A stretch of 64,000 bases of DNA from contig CAJNOP010000864.1 in NCBI GenBank assembly GCA_905250075.1, positions 1 through 64,000 on the forward strand. The letters run 5' to 3'. The notes under the pieces are model-generated. The model saw only the letters and a list, made by a program, of their open reading frames with translations, did no database searches and was not told the origin of the DNA. Source of the stretch: Rotaria sp. Silwood1. Its lineage: Eukaryota; Rotifera; Eurotatoria; Philodinida; Philodinidae. How positions within the stretch are numbered: position 1 is the stretch's first letter; each line of letters begins with the position of its first letter. The position numbers and the translations under genes are program-made. Shown piece by piece: positions 1 to 11,117 of the stretch.

Positions 1-1274
1 ATTTATGACAAGTTTTCTATCAAGATTGACGAGCTTAACAAAAAAAAGCGATTCACAATGATCGAGAAAATAATTTAATTCCATTTTGTATATCATTAGA
101 AATGCGGATATGATCTATTTTTATTATAAGTATAAATAGGTTTGTTTAGTGATTGAATATTAAGGCACATTTAATACAGCATTCGATAAATTAGTTGAAT
201 TGACATCGATCGCTCGATCTGAAAATATTTTGTTTCATATTAACAGAACTTTCGGAAGTCTGATTCACTTGCATATCATTTTCATTAAATGGCTTCGTTA
301 TCAAAACGATGCTCCTATATGATCATTCGTGATATCACTCTATTTGGATCTACTTTCACCATGAATAACAAGCCCATAACTAGAAACTCGTGAGATATTA
401 TAGCTGACAATTTATGATTCAATAATCTAGATCCTAAACTTTCACACTCACTTCGTGCATTCAAAGTACGGTGTTCTCTTAAAGAATATCGATTTATTAA
501 ATTAGATGACAAGATCGATGTAAATTGTGAACTAAATCAATATTTTGCTTCTTTATTGAAACAACATGATGATCTCTTTCATATTATTCGTCCTATAAGA
601 CTTATAATATTATCAGTTTTCAATTTCAACCAAAAATACTTGGTAAAACTAACATAAAATATCTCGATACATTTAATAATGAAGTGTTGCTAATATGTAA
701 CTATTAGGAATTGCAGTACCATCAATATTTCAAAAAGAAATTATTTATTCGAGTAGCTATTATTAATCATAGAACTACACTTGAAGATTTTCACATTTTT
801 CTTGATAGTCTCTTCAAAATGTATCAAATTAGAATTCAAACATATTCTAACCAAAGTAATTGAATACACTTATTCTTTTTCCTTTTCAGTAACAATTAAA
901 TTAATGTCAATGAGAAACACAAAATTTAACTTTATGTTATAGCGTCTATTCTAAAACTTTAAGATTCATTTTCCCAAATGGGTAGAGAAATATATTTTCA
1001 CTAACGTTATTTAAGTATCAACTGAATCTTGCAAATGTCCCTATGCACAGTATAAAATAAATATATGGAAGAAATATAAATTTTTATTGTATGACATATT
1101 AGAAAAAGGAGAAAAATAAATAACAACATTTATGCGCTAAGAATTTGTTGGATTATAGAACAATTCATTATTGTTTGTATTGACGATATCGATCAAATAG
1201 AATAGATGAGTATATATGCATATAAATATTGACATTCATAAGTTGAAAAGAAGAATAGATCACTAAAAATAAAC
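1..1274. other. AT-rich stretch, no gene recognised
   Basis: Only short open frames are present, for example one of 65 codons on the minus strand at 315-512. Some plus-strand segments at about 505-640 have the codon texture of the neighbouring F-box gene but are interrupted by stops. They could be a decayed relative; I cannot support a specific call. Confidence 0.4.
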
Positions 1275-3046
1275 ATGGAATATTCATGCACTGGATTAAA
1301 TAATTTACCTGATGAAATTCTTATGATTATTTTTCAAAAATTGAATAATATTGACGTACTTTATTCTTTCTATGGTATCAATCAGCGACTAAATAAAATA
1401 ATTCATGATCGAATTTTTACAAGTCATTTGACTTTTGTCAAATGGTTATCAGATAATTTTATCGATCTATTTTCTTCTAATATAATGCTTAATCGATTTT
1501 GTTTACAAATTTTACCTTCGATTCATGATAAAATTCAATGGCTTGATCTTGATTCATCATCTATAAAACATGTTTTACGTGTTGCCAATTATCCTAACTT
1601 AGATAGCCTTGGTCTTTATAATATTAATGAAGAGTCAGCTCAATGTCTTTTTACTGGTAAGAAATTTTAATTGAATTCTTTTTATTCTAAACAAATGAAA
1701 GATTTATCAAAGACTATATTATTGACATGTATTGATTATATATGTTTAGATGAAACTCTTTCGAGTATTTTCAAAAATCAAATAACAACACTTTTTTTTA
1801 CAATATATAATAATAGTGATGATAATTATGAAGGGAAAATACTGTCAATGGCAAATATATGTGATAAAATCTTCACTGTTTTCACTGGTCTGACTACTTT
1901 TGTATTATATGAATCATCGTATATAAATTGTGTTCGATTAAATTTTGATGATCCATTATTTCCTAATTTTTGTTCCTCAACTCTTTTGAAATTAATTATC
2001 AGCGTACATTCTTTTGATGATTGTCTTTATCTTCTCGATGGTCGTTTTGATCAACTTCACACGTTCCATGTCGATTTGGCTAATACTTGGTGTCCAGATG
2101 AAATTAAAAATCAAGTTAGTTTTACAAGAAAAAAATTCAATGTTGTCAAACAATAAAACATTTTACTTTTTAGGGCGATTTACCAAATCTAAAGTGTTTT
2201 TCTCTTTCCTGTAAACTCGCAACATATGATTATAATGAAGCCATTCTTCCACTTCTCTATCGAATGTCAAATCTAGAAGAACTCGGTTTATATCTTACGG
2301 TGTATGTTGATAAAACATTTATTGATGGAAATCATTTAAAGACAAAAATTATTAAACAAATGCCACGATTAAATCAATTTACATTTTTTATTAGATCAGT
2401 CATCCATATTTGTAATGAAATGAGTTTTCCATCAACAGAAGATATTCAACAGACATTCATTGACTTTCCATTTAATAAAATAATTTCTTATGTTGATAAT
2501 TTTGGAGATAGAAAACGAAGTCAATGTTACATTTATTCATATCCATTTCTAATGCGATATTATACCGGCATTACAAATAATTTTCCAGGTGGATTATTTG
2601 AACATGTTTGTGCGGTGTCATTATTTGATGAACAACCTTTTGAACATGAATTTTTTCTTCGAATTCAGAAATCATTTCCATTTATAGAAGAATTATCTTT
2701 AGTTAATCGTAAACCACAAAACCGAAAACAATCTTATGTATCAAACAGTGATAATCAAACTTTATCGCTTATTGAATATTTTTTTCTTAATAAACTTTAT
2801 ATTAGCAATGTTCATGATGATTATATAGAACAATTTCTTTTTGATACTAAAACGTATTTCCAAAATAATGTTATTCTTTCTGTCGATTATGAATCTTTAC
2901 AACGAGTAACACACAATTTTACAAGAGATACTACTCGAACTAATTGTGTCAAAAAAAGTAAATTACATTTATGGGGTCAAGGAAAATGTTCCAATTCTTT
3001 AGAAGAATATTTTCCTTATGCAAAAATATGTTATCGATTATATTGA
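1275..3046 (+). CDS. F-box-like protein with leucine-rich-type C-terminal region
   Basis: Predicted intact 555-residue protein in three exons: 1275-1656, 1702-2114 and 2174-3046. Both introns are GT-AG, 45 and 59 bp, in phases 1 and 0, and all three exons join in frame. Residues 8-45 or so carry an F-box signature (LPDEILMIIFQKL, then a YSF..IN.RLN helix). The rest alternates LDLDSSS-, PNL.-LGLYN- and LPNLKCFSL-type segments, as in degenerate leucine-rich repeats. In the family the F-box binds Skp1 of an SCF ubiquitin ligase and the C-terminal half recruits substrate; the substrate here is unknown. F-box/LRR-like genes are multicopy in bdelloids. Start chosen at the ATG just before the F-box. 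No bacterial-type context; the gene stands alone, followed after about 340 bp by a telomere-motif inverted repeat. Confidence 0.8.
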
Positions 3047-3387
3047 ACGGCAAAAAAAATAATAGAGTATTAAATAAAAGAAAAACAGAATAAAATAAGA
3101 GAAAAATGTTTTTTTTTCTTTTTTTTATTGTTGTAAAAATATAAAATTTCTATAGAGATGAAAATAATCATGTGTGATAAGTAGAAATCTGAGAAATAGA
3201 TTAATTTTATTTAAATATATATATGTATTATGTATTGCATTAAAACATAAGTTCTGCAAACTTTTGTGCAGCATCAAAGATAACTATAACTTATAGGCCA
3301 ATTTTTGACCAGATAATGTGATATACGTAGGTTTGTAGAGGAAGACTTCCTCTATCCAATGGTATATATATTGTCAAATTCTGCTGC

Positions 3388-3716
3388 GTACTGTGAGGAT
3401 GAGGGTGTGGGTGTGGGGTGTGGGTGTGGATGTGGATGTGGAGTGTGGGTGTGGGTGTATGGGTGTGGGTGTGGATGTGGGTGTGAGCGTGGGTGTTGGT
3501 GTGAATGACGGAAATACCCAGACCCACCCACACCCCACACCCCACACCCCCCCACACCCCCCCCACACACTCACACCCACACACCCACGCCCCACACACC
3601 CACCCACACCCCACACCACACACACCCACCCACACCTACACCCACTCACACCCACACCCTCACGCCCACACCTACGCCCACCCACACCCTCACGCTCACA
3701 CCCACACCCACCCTAT
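3388..3716. repeat. Telomere-motif inverted repeat (G-rich arm then C-rich arm)
   Basis: Positions 3395-3500 are (GTGTGGG)-type repeats on the plus strand. After a roughly 20 bp spacer (GTGAATGACGGAAATACCCA) the sequence turns to (CCCACAC)-type repeats to about 3714. The two arms are complementary, so single strands could fold into a hairpin. The motif matches the bdelloid telomere repeat TGTGGG with variants. Confidence 0.85.
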
Positions 3717-4074
3717 AGAAGTACAGTTTTTTAGGAAAACTATCCATTAGAATTCAAATTCGAACGTAGGTTCTGCATTGATGATTTTAATATATGAAGT
3801 ACCATTGCTCCATTAAGGTTCATCAACGAGAATTTCAATTCAACATATATTTTGAGAGTGGCGAAGGTTTTAATAAAAACATTTTCTCAATCCAACAATG
3901 GACTAATTCAATATGAACATCTGAGGTTGGAGTGAATTCGAAATTGAATGTTGACATATATATCACGATATTAGTCGAACGATGATAGAAGGAAAGCACG
4001 AGAAAACAATATATACATTAATAGTACTATAAAAAAATTTTCTTATCTCCGATAATCGTACTTTACATTTACTG
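3717..4074. other. AT-rich intergenic stretch
   Basis: No open frame, RNA gene or repeat was recognised between the telomere-motif repeat and the 20-bp minisatellite. Confidence 0.4.
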
Positions 4075-4335
4075 AAAATTACTCAGTAATAATAATTTTT
4101 ACTTAGTGATTCTATTTTTTTAGTACAATTTCTATTTATTAACTTAACAAAAATATTTTTTACTTAGCGATTATCTATCAAACTTAGCAAATATTTTTTC
4201 ACTGAGAAACTTTTAATTAACTGAGCGTTCAATATTTTTACTTAGCGTTCAGTTTTTTCACTGAGCACATAGAAATTTTACTTAGCAAAGATCAACTTAG
4301 CATTTTAATAGTTTTACTTAGCAAACAATTTGTAG
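4075..4335. repeat. Degenerate 20-bp minisatellite with ACTTAGC/ACTGAGC core
   Basis: The core ACTTAG or ACTGAG recurs at about 4110, 4162, 4182, 4201, 4220, 4240, 4260, 4280, 4294 and 4315, with 19-20 bp spacing over much of the run and T-rich filler between. It lies just beyond the 3' side of the Tc1-like transposase relic and could be subterminal sequence of that element or an independent satellite. Confidence 0.6.
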
Positions 4336-4473
4336 CCTCTAAATGTTATATTGAAGTATTTGGAAAAGAACTCGCACATTTTGTTATAATTACAGTATTT
4401 CCTCAAACAAAGTCTTCTCAATTTTTTGCATAGGAATTGGCAGTCTACCACGAGTAATATCGAATAGCATAGT

Positions 4474-5523
4474 TCAATATTTTATTCGTTCACCTTTACC
4501 ATCGATAAGAGACAAACATCTTTTTTTTACAGACATCACACAATTTTTCACAACATTAATATCAATATTTTCGAATTTTTCAGCTAAAAATAGCTCGAGC
4601 TCATCAGTATGTATTGGTTTTCTTTTTTCTACGTTGTGTTTCACAATTGACCAGATATTTTCGATTGAATTTACGTCAGGACTACTCGACGATCAATCTA
4701 ATAGTTGTAGTACATTCTCGTCGATAAATTTTTGACAAATATTACTCTTATGTTTAGGATCATTTTCCTGCTATAAACGCCAATTTGGATCAAATTGGTC
4801 TAAGAATGAAAGAGTGTACAAGTAACACTATATTATTTTCTTTCCTTACTCACGTATGGTAGCTGAAAGAAGATAATCTTCAAGGATAGAAACATAATAT
4901 GAACCAGCAAGATTGCATCGAAACGTGTGATATGTCAATACACCTTCCACGCTTATCGCACCCCAAACATGAACCTTCTGACGATTTTTAGGTGAACATT
5001 TAAATTCTTGATCGGAAGTTTTCGTTCACCGGCGAACTGTATTACGAAAACGTTGGAATGAGGATTCATCTGTAAATATTGTAGGATTAAAATCATCATT
5101 TATATGCTTCTTGGCCCATTGTACACGTCGTTGTTTTTCAACCGATGTTAATATGTGAGTAGATTGACATAAAACATTTTTATAACCATATTCGTGAAGG
5201 TGACGACTAATCGTTGATGTAGACACTAATTTTTGGTGTATTTTCGATAAATTTTCTTTTATTTCTCTAAGAGTTATTTCATTATTATACCGAATGTATT
5301 GACCTATAGCTTTCTTTTCTTTTCTACCAAGGACACGTAGTCGACCGTTTTCACCTTGATGTTTAAGTGAACCTGCTTGTTTTAGTTTGTCAATATTGTA
5401 ATAAATAGTGCTCAGTGAAATGTTTGTTCCACGATGAATAACACAAGCAGATCGTATGCCCCTGTTTCAACAAGACAAAATTGAGGTATGATGTTTTTTC
5501 AAGTTACTGGTCGACGGCATCAT
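4474..5523 (-). mobile_element. Decayed Tc1/mariner transposase (DNA transposon relic)
   Basis: Read on the minus strand, the region gives an N-terminal helix-turn-helix (IRSACVIHRGTNISLSTIYY), a second HTH, then TDESSFQRF, VHVWGAISVEGVLTYH, ENDPKHKSNIC and SPDVNSIENIW. These are the catalytic landmarks of IS630/Tc1/mariner transposases: D in TDE, D in NDPKH and E in IENIW, a D,D34E-type spacing. At least four in-frame stops are present, among them one after SILSC, one after NTVRR where W is usual, one before QENDPKH and one after LQLLD, plus a disrupted stretch near 4800-4860. It is therefore not functional. Clear terminal inverted repeats were not found. Confidence 0.85.
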
Positions 5524-5772
5524 TGAATGAATACATATCGAAGAGGAAATAAATTACACTTCTATATGTACAACGTATAGTATGTCTGTCGAGAGTTTAT
5601 CCCTCAAAAAATGGCCTTTGTAATTACTGATAATAGTAGAGAAATAGGTTTTTTAAAAACAACTTTTTTTCCAAGTTTTTTTGCAAACACCTGTATGCCT
5701 ACTAGGATTATACTTCAATAAGTTAAAGGATTTTTTCGTGCAATATACCAAAAGATAGTATCAACAACTGAA

Positions 5773-5830
5773 AAGGGTGTGGGTGCGGGTGTTGCTCTTC
5801 TGAAAAGACATCCACATCCACACCCCACAC
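5773..5830. repeat. Short telomere-motif inverted repeat
   Basis: GGGTGTGGGTGCGGGTG at about 5775 faces CATCCACATCCACACCCCAC at about 5809, separated by a spacer with TCTTCTGAAAAG. It has the same architecture as the larger copies elsewhere in the window. Confidence 0.75.
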
Positions 5831-6075
5831 TTCAAGCGACTTCAAGAGGCTTCACACGACTTCATGAGACTTCAAAAGACTTCATAAGACTTCATAAGAC
5901 TTCACAAGACTTCATGACACTTCAAAAAACTTCAAAAGACTTTAAGAAACTTCAACAGACGTCAAAAGACTTCAAAAAGTTTCCGTACATACTAAAAAAT
6001 ATGATTTTAAGACCTCGTAAGACTTCATGAGACTTCACGGTACTTTAAAGACTTCATGGGACTTCAAGACTGAAG
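5831..6075. repeat. 10-bp tandem repeat, (GACTTCAWRA)n
   Basis: About twenty imperfect copies of GACTTCAAAA/GACTTCATAA follow the telomere-motif hairpin directly. The open frame across it is only the repeat translated and is not a gene. A reverse-complement relative lies beside another hairpin at 42279-42625. Confidence 0.8.
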
Positions 6076-6124
6076 TCCTGCTGTTTTTTCCTTGGTAATT
6101 AAAAATCCTCAACAATCGAATCTT

Positions 6125-6410
6125 CTCAGAAATCCTGAAAAATCAAAATGAAATCTCCGTCATCGAACTACCTTCAGAAAAAATAGATTTAAATTCTCAA
6201 AAATCAAATTTTCTCAGAAATCCTGAGAAAGGAAAATGAAATCCTTCGCATCGAAGTAGCTTCAGAAAAGGTAGATTTATATTCTCAGAAATGAAATCTC
6301 CTCAGAAATCTTGAGAAATCAAAAATAAAAACCCTACCATCGCTGTACCTTTAGATAAGGTCGATTTAAATTTTCAAAAGTCTAATTCTCTCGGAAATTC
6401 TGAGAAATAA
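6125..6410. repeat. 88-bp tandem repeat, about 3.3 copies
   Basis: The segment beginning CTCAGAAATCCTGA recurs at 6125, 6213 and 6301, and as CTCGGAAATTCTGAG at 6390, a period of 88-89 bp. Units share TCRAAKTA.CTTCAGA and GTAGATTTA blocks. No coding content was seen. Confidence 0.75.
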
Positions 6411-6473
6411 AAAAAAAACTACGAAAATCTCCGACTTGAGACGGTGAATTACGTAGAAATAAGGTTGTAAATG

Positions 6474-6700
6474 GCAGTGTATACTATCGTATTTGTTAGA
6501 ATACGGCCGTGTTACGGCACTGGTTTCAGTGTAGACGATGTTCTTTTTTCGGCGTATACAACACGGCATCATATGATTGTAACCCTGTGCATACAAAACG
6601 AGTGATTTACGGCCCGTATACGGTCATAATTCTGTCGGTTACGGTCGTTTACGTCATCGTAAACGTCCGTATGCGGTCGTTTACGATCGTTTTAATGATC
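6474..6700. repeat. TTACGGTCGT-motif inverted and repeated sequence
   Basis: TTACGGCC, TACGGTC, TTACGGTCG and GCGGTCGTTTACG recur between 6503 and 6696. ACGGTCGTTTACG and CGTAAACGTCCGT face each other around 6640-6672, giving a local hairpin. It could be the GC-richer end of a small DNA element; no partner end was identified. Confidence 0.5.
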
Positions 6701-6949
6701 AACCTGGAAGGTGCCATATGTGATTGGCTGGGCAGGATCGACATATATAGTTAATTCTACTATTGTAAAAATTCCATGTGCAATGGTAATAAAGATTACT
6801 GTATCAATATAGATAGTAATTCCAATGTTCATCTGAAAAATTGAATTACTATATACCAATAATATATAAGATCGTCAATTCATCTGATGAAATCCTGGCA
6901 AAACAGAAACAGCATCTGTTTGTCGTCGAGTGGCCTTATTTCTACTCAC

Positions 6950-7436
6950 ACCTGATGATCGTCTTAGCTGACGTGAAGCATGTTATGATCGCTGTACTCA
7001 TCTACCGTAATCTGAAATTCATATTCTATGACTTTTTAGTCATAGAACAGTGTTAAATTGAAATCTTTGTGATTCTTTGCGAATCATAAGAGGATTATAA
7101 GAGTCCATGACAGAAATGAATTGCAAAGTAATTCAAAATCAATGAATTTTCAAATAATTCAGTTTCTATTAATTTCTACCAGGGATTCCTAGGGATTCCT
7201 AGAGATTACCAGGGATCGAGCAAGGATGGAGCAAGATCGAGCAAGACATGGAGATCCTTGGTAATTCCTAGAAATCCCTGGTAGAAACTAATAGAAACTG
7301 AATTATTTTGTAATTCACTGTTTTTGAATTACTTTGTAATTCATTTACGTCATCCAGTGGATTTTAAGCCATCTGATTATCGTCTTAGCTGACGTGAAAC
7401 ATATTGTGGTAGCCGTGCCCACATCCTCACCCTCAC
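6950..7436. repeat. About 45-bp imperfect direct repeats flanking a foldback element
   Basis: CGTCTTAGCTGACGTGAAGC with flanks at about 6957 recurs as CGTCTTAGCTGACGTGAAAC at about 7379. The copies diverge by several substitutions. They bracket the palindromic element at 7114-7346, so the foldback sequence may have entered a tandem duplication. Confidence 0.6.
7114..7346. mobile_element. Foldback (MITE-like) palindromic element
   Basis: The left arm starts AAATGAATTGCAAAGTAATT and runs to CCAGGGATC near 7216. The right arm, from GATCCTTGG near 7251, ends AATTACTTTGTAATTCATTT. The arms are about 100 bp, near-perfect inverted copies around a loop of about 35 bp containing GGATGGAGCAAGATCGAGC. 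It has no coding capacity. Confidence 0.8.
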
Positions 7437-7690
7437 ACCCTCAAGATAGGACACTTTGTTCTATTTATGGTCCAAAAATCAAATCCCTAGTGCATAAAAT
7501 GAATGAGAACGTTGAAAAATAAAATGAAATTTTTGATTTTTGATCAGAATTACCCAGGCGGACTCTATTTGGAAGAGAAGGTTCAATCTATGGATAAATG
7601 GTGGCTGACCTAATCGTTTTCAGATGATCTTGGTGCAAGAAACGTTTTCATTTGATTTATTGAGATCAAAGCGGCGATATTTTTTCATTG

Positions 7691-8197
7691 TCAAGGCAAA
7701 ACGTGATCAATTACTTGTTGTTCTCGCTCTCTCAGTGTCTTTCTCACTTCCATCAACGTAATTCCTAATTGATTTCGTCCCGTTCCATCTCCGCCATCTC
7801 CCCAATAAGAATCATTCGTCGTATGTTCCACTAGAACACGATCACCAGTTGATAACAGTAATGCTTTCAGTTTAGGATGCTGTTCAAACTTCGCCATGCA
7901 TGCTTTCAACATCACATCATCTTTCACACGTGACCAATCTGAGCGTACGGCAGATTTGTAAGTTCGAACGTAGAAGAACGCCTCTCGAGGTGTGGCAAGT
8001 TGTAGAACACATTTGTAATGATAATCATCCAAAAGAAATTTTTGAGCTTGAAAATAATGTTCAGTGGTTGGCCAAGTAAATCCGTCCAATTGGATATGAG
8101 CAAGATAAAAATTGCTAAACTCACCGTATGGCTCATTGCGACGATAGAAATGAATTGGTGCACTCGAATCAGTTGCCATGATCATATGGTAATGCAA
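7691..8197 (-). CDS. NADAR domain (YbiA/DUF1768) protein
   Basis: Intact single-exon frame of 168 residues; the third in-frame ATG (8179) gives a 162-residue protein starting MATDSSAPIHF and is equally plausible. The fold signature is complete: FYRRNEPYGEFSNFY at the N-terminus, WPTTEHYFQAQKF centrally, and SYWGDGGDGTGRNQLG near the C-terminus, matching family length (about 150-170). Family members act on N-glycosidic bonds: bacterial YbiA cleaves riboflavin-pathway intermediates, and some NADAR proteins remove ADP-ribose from nucleic acid bases. The substrate here is not known. The family is common in bacteria, fungi and viruses and patchy in animals, and the lack of introns fits horizontal origin, which is inference. 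No signal peptide is seen, so it is probably cytosolic or nuclear. Confidence 0.88.
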   Translation of the reverse strand: MHYHMIMATDSSAPIHFYRRNEPYGEFSNFYLAHIQLDGFTWPTTEHYFQAQKFLLDDYHYKCVLQLATPREAFFYVRTYKSAVRSDWSRVKDDVMLKACMAKFEQHPKLKALLLSTGDRVLVEHTTNDSYWGDGGDGTGRNQLGITLMEVRKTLREREQQVIDHVLP

Positions 8198-8693
8198 GAC
8201 GGCGATGGATATAGTTTTGACACGTTGCTTATTTTTGTCAAAACTCGTTCACAAAATGATTGCATTTTATAGGGACGTCTTGCGTGCTTTCCCGCTGCAT
8301 GACGTTAGTAATTAAGACACATTGTGAAATAACACGGTGAATAGAGTCAACAAAGGCTTTGCAGAGAACTAAAATGTTCTCTTTCTATGCGTCATGTCAG
8401 AAAGCGATTAAGCATCGACAAAAAGCAACCAAACAGCAGAACACATTTCATTGGCATCGTCAGAACTCAGAAGGTAGCGATTCACATATTGTAGTCAAAA
8501 GACGACACTGTCATTAATGAGTTGAATATTTTTTCTTTTTCCACATCAATAGAATGACTCACTCAAGTAGCGTGTATGTGTGGTTATTTGGCAAGAATCT
8601 GACAAATTACATCTATCCTTCAAAACATATACACTACTCGACAAAAGTATCCCCCTCCTTGGATCTCAGTCACGATACAATCTGCTGAGCTGA
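8198..8693. other. Intergenic stretch
   Basis: No gene, repeat or RNA was recognised. This presumably contains the promoter of the minus-strand NADAR gene; no specific element could be supported. Confidence 0.35.
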
Positions 8694-8800
8694 AAGGGTG
8701 TGGGTGTTAGTGAAACGATATTTCAACCCCATACCCACAACCACCCACACCCACACTCAGGCTCACCCATCTCCACCCAGACCCACACCCGCACCCTGAG
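8694..8800. repeat. Telomere-motif inverted repeat
   Basis: GGGTGTGGGTGTTAGTG at 8696 is followed by GAAACGATATTTCAAC and then a longer C-rich arm (ACCCACACCCACACTC and variants) to about 8800. The arms are unequal in length. Confidence 0.75.
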
Positions 8801-9376
8801 TGTGTGTTTGATCGTGACTGTTCGTGTGGGTGTGGCTCATGTGCCTTCTTGTTTTCAGCTGAAGCGCACCGAAATCACAGCGGGGCCGGGAAACGTTCGC
8901 TGCATCGGAAACTTCCTGCGACAACCACACCAGCGCTGGCATTCAGACGCACACATGCGCATAAACATCCAGCAGTACACTGTCGTCAAGTGTTCTGGAG
9001 AAATATGGTCGAATGCAGCATGCAATTTAGATGATGAGTATATTTGTTTGGTGAAGAAATCTATGGATTCTGAAACCTGTGTAAAAACAGGATTCAACGA
9101 TAGTCGGCTTTATTTACAATACTTTCGTCTCCTTTATGAAGCGAAAAGTTTTGTTCCTCTGTGGGGCTCTTCTGTTTGTAGATAATTGAGTAGGTTTTGT
9201 TTGTATTCTCTGTTTCTCTAGCGATACGTTGAAAAGACGTATTTTGCGAGATGTATTTATAGTTATATATATAGTTGCGAATCATTCTAACTTGTGTGTT
9301 TCGATAGATCAAAAACACTGGGTTGCATTTTTTCTTTCATTCAACAAATATCGAAATCGTCGGATTTTCGACAACT

Positions 9377-10299
9377 ATGGGACTGGACTTTGGAGGTTAT
9401 GTAGCAGTTCATGTAGCTTTTGGTGTTTTTTTTCTGGTAATATCGTGGTTGCTTCTTTGGGCAAGTTCTCGGTATTGTCCTTGTCTTTACTGCTTTCTCA
9501 ATGGTCGAATTTTTGGTATCAAAGTCACCTGTCAAACCGAGAAGAGCAGTGTCGTTGCCGAAAAAAAAATGCGAAGGTTGATCTCCACGTGCAAAGTACA
9601 AAGATAAAGGATGTTCACCATTTTAAAATAACAGTAGATGAGCGACCAATGAAATCATCGTCAGTATGTCAAGAATCTTTTCTGACTGGTATTGGTGGCA
9701 TTACGTTCACAGTAGCACTGATGGCTCTTTTCGAAGGATGTATTCTCGGAAGTGCAGGTCTTAAAGCAGGAGATGAGTGTCCCAGCGACCCGATGACTTG
9801 TTATGCTTTCAGTAACTCTTCGGGCTCATCTCCGATAGGTGAGTTTAACTGCAGCCCAAGTGCTATTCCAACTTTTCCAATTGGTGCAACGCATGTATGG
9901 TGCTATGGATGGATCATTAAAAGAAATACAGTTAGCCGTGTTATTAATCAAATCGGTGTTTGTGGTGGTATTCTAGGAGTGATGGACACAGTCTTTGCAT
10001 TTATGTTTCAAGTAAGCATATGCGTTGCAGTAATAATAATAGCACTTTCAGGATGCCTATTTCCTGCAATGGGCATTTTAGCTGGCACAAACACAGTGAC
10101 TTTTTCTGTCTTGGCCTATATTGTTTGCTTTGCCTGCATCATCATTGGACTCGCAGGGTATGTATTCAATGCTCGCGAAGAGAGGACTGAAGCTCAAAAA
10201 CAATCTCAGACGAATACCAACGTTATGGTCAAAGGTTTGTCTCCTGAAACTTCTCACTTGCATAAGACTACAAACAAGATCGTACCTGTTTCGACTTAA
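9377..10299 (+). CDS. Multi-pass membrane protein, rotifer-type orphan family
   Basis: A frame open to 10299 encodes from about 9635 a protein with hydrophobic segments GITFTVALMALFEGCILG, FMFQVSICVAVIIIALSG and SVLAYIVCFACIIIGLAGYV, a cysteine-containing extracellular-type loop (ECPSDPMTCYAF ... CSPS ... HVWCYGW) and a polar C-terminal tail. Another frame starting at ATG 9377 gives GGYVAVHVAFGVFFLVISW, a further membrane span with SSRYCPCLYC. The two could be joined by an 86-bp GT-AG intron at 9549-9634, which keeps the frame; this junction is unproven. Four spans in total suggest a tetraspan topology. No family name could be assigned. Sequence at about 8850-9185 has a 161-codon frame, partly cysteine-rich, that might be an upstream exon but has no convincing start. 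Confidence 0.55.
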
Positions 10300-10376
10300 C
10301 GTCTTGCTGATGAACTTTTTTCGCTTGATTCATGTAATACTGAAGTACTTTTCCTATACTTTCACTTCCGAATAGG

Positions 10377-10460
10377 CAGGGTATGGGTGTGAGTGAGGGT
10401 GTGCGTGTGTATGTAGGTGTACGGTGTAGGTGAGGGTTTTGAGTGTGGATGCGGATGTCA
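10377..10460. repeat. Degenerate telomere-motif repeat, G-rich arm only
   Basis: GGGTATGGGTGTGAGTGAGG and similar units run to about 10460, 78 bp beyond the stop of the membrane-protein gene. A GAAGAGCAATC spacer-like segment follows, but a C-rich arm is absent. Confidence 0.6.
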
Positions 10461-10612
10461 ACGAAGAGCAATCTCTCACAAATAGCAACACTTCATACCA
10501 AAACCAACACTGATACAGTTTCATCGATACCGAATGAAATTTATGTTTGTTAGCTATTGTGTATTTTTCAACAACGACAATTACTAAACGTTCAACAGAA
10601 ACCAATGTCGAT

Positions 10613-11117
10613 GTGTGGGTGTGGGTGTGTCGGTGTGTGGGTGTGCGGTGTGGGTGTGTCGGTGTGGGTGTGTGGGTGTGCGGTGTGGGTGTGTCGGTGT
10701 GGGTGTGTGGGTGTGTGGGTGTGCGGTGTGGGTGTGTCGGTGCGGGTGTGTGGGTGTGCGGTGTGGGTGTGTAGGTGTGGGTGTGGGTGTGGGTGTGTGG
10801 TGTGGGTGTCAGAGTGGATGCGGGTGTGGGTGTGGATGTGGGTGTGGGTGTGGGTGGGTGTGGGTGGGTGTGGGTGGGTGTGGGTGGGTGTNNNNNNNNN
10901 NNNNNNNNNNNNNNNNNNNNNNNNNNNNNNNNNNNNNNNNNNNNNNNNNNNNNNNNNNNNNNNNNNNNNNNNNNNNNNNNNNNNNNNNNNNGTGGGTGTG
11001 TCGGTGTGGGTGTGGGTGTGGGTGTGGGTGTGGGTGTGGGTGTGGGTGTGGGTGTGGGTGTGGGTGTCTATCATCTCTTAAAGGATGCTCACACTCACAC
11101 CCACACCCACACCCTCT
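10613..11117. repeat. Large TGTGGG array with assembly gap and short inverted C-rich arm
   Basis: Positions 10613-10891 and 10992-11066 are almost pure TGTGGG-type repeats. The first part shows a higher-order pattern: the variant GTGCGGTG recurs at spacings of about 35, 43 and 35 bp, alternating with TGTGTCGG. After a 20-bp spacer (TCTATCATCTCTTAAAGGAT) the strand sense flips to CACACTCACACCCACACCC at about 11085-11115. True length is unknown because of the gap. Apparent long Cys/Val/Gly- and His/Pro-rich frames across it are repeat artefacts. Confidence 0.9.
10892..10991. other. Assembly gap of exactly 100 N
   Basis: A run of 100 N inside the TGTGGG array. A round 100 suggests a gap of unknown size, so the array may be much longer. 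Confidence 0.98.

Noticed and set aside
3291-3750. Overlapping His/Pro-rich and Cys/Gly/Val-rich open frames on both strands
   Set aside because: They are translations of the telomere-motif repeat, open only because the repeat lacks stops in these frames.
5779-6030. 83-codon frame with repeated TSKDF-type text
   Set aside because: It is the 10-bp repeat read in a frame; its period of 10 bp gives a 10-residue pattern with no start context or splice sites.
8855-9097. 80-codon minus-strand cysteine-containing frame opposite the membrane-protein locus
   Set aside because: No signal peptide or conserved cysteine pattern, and a plus-strand frame covers the same bases.
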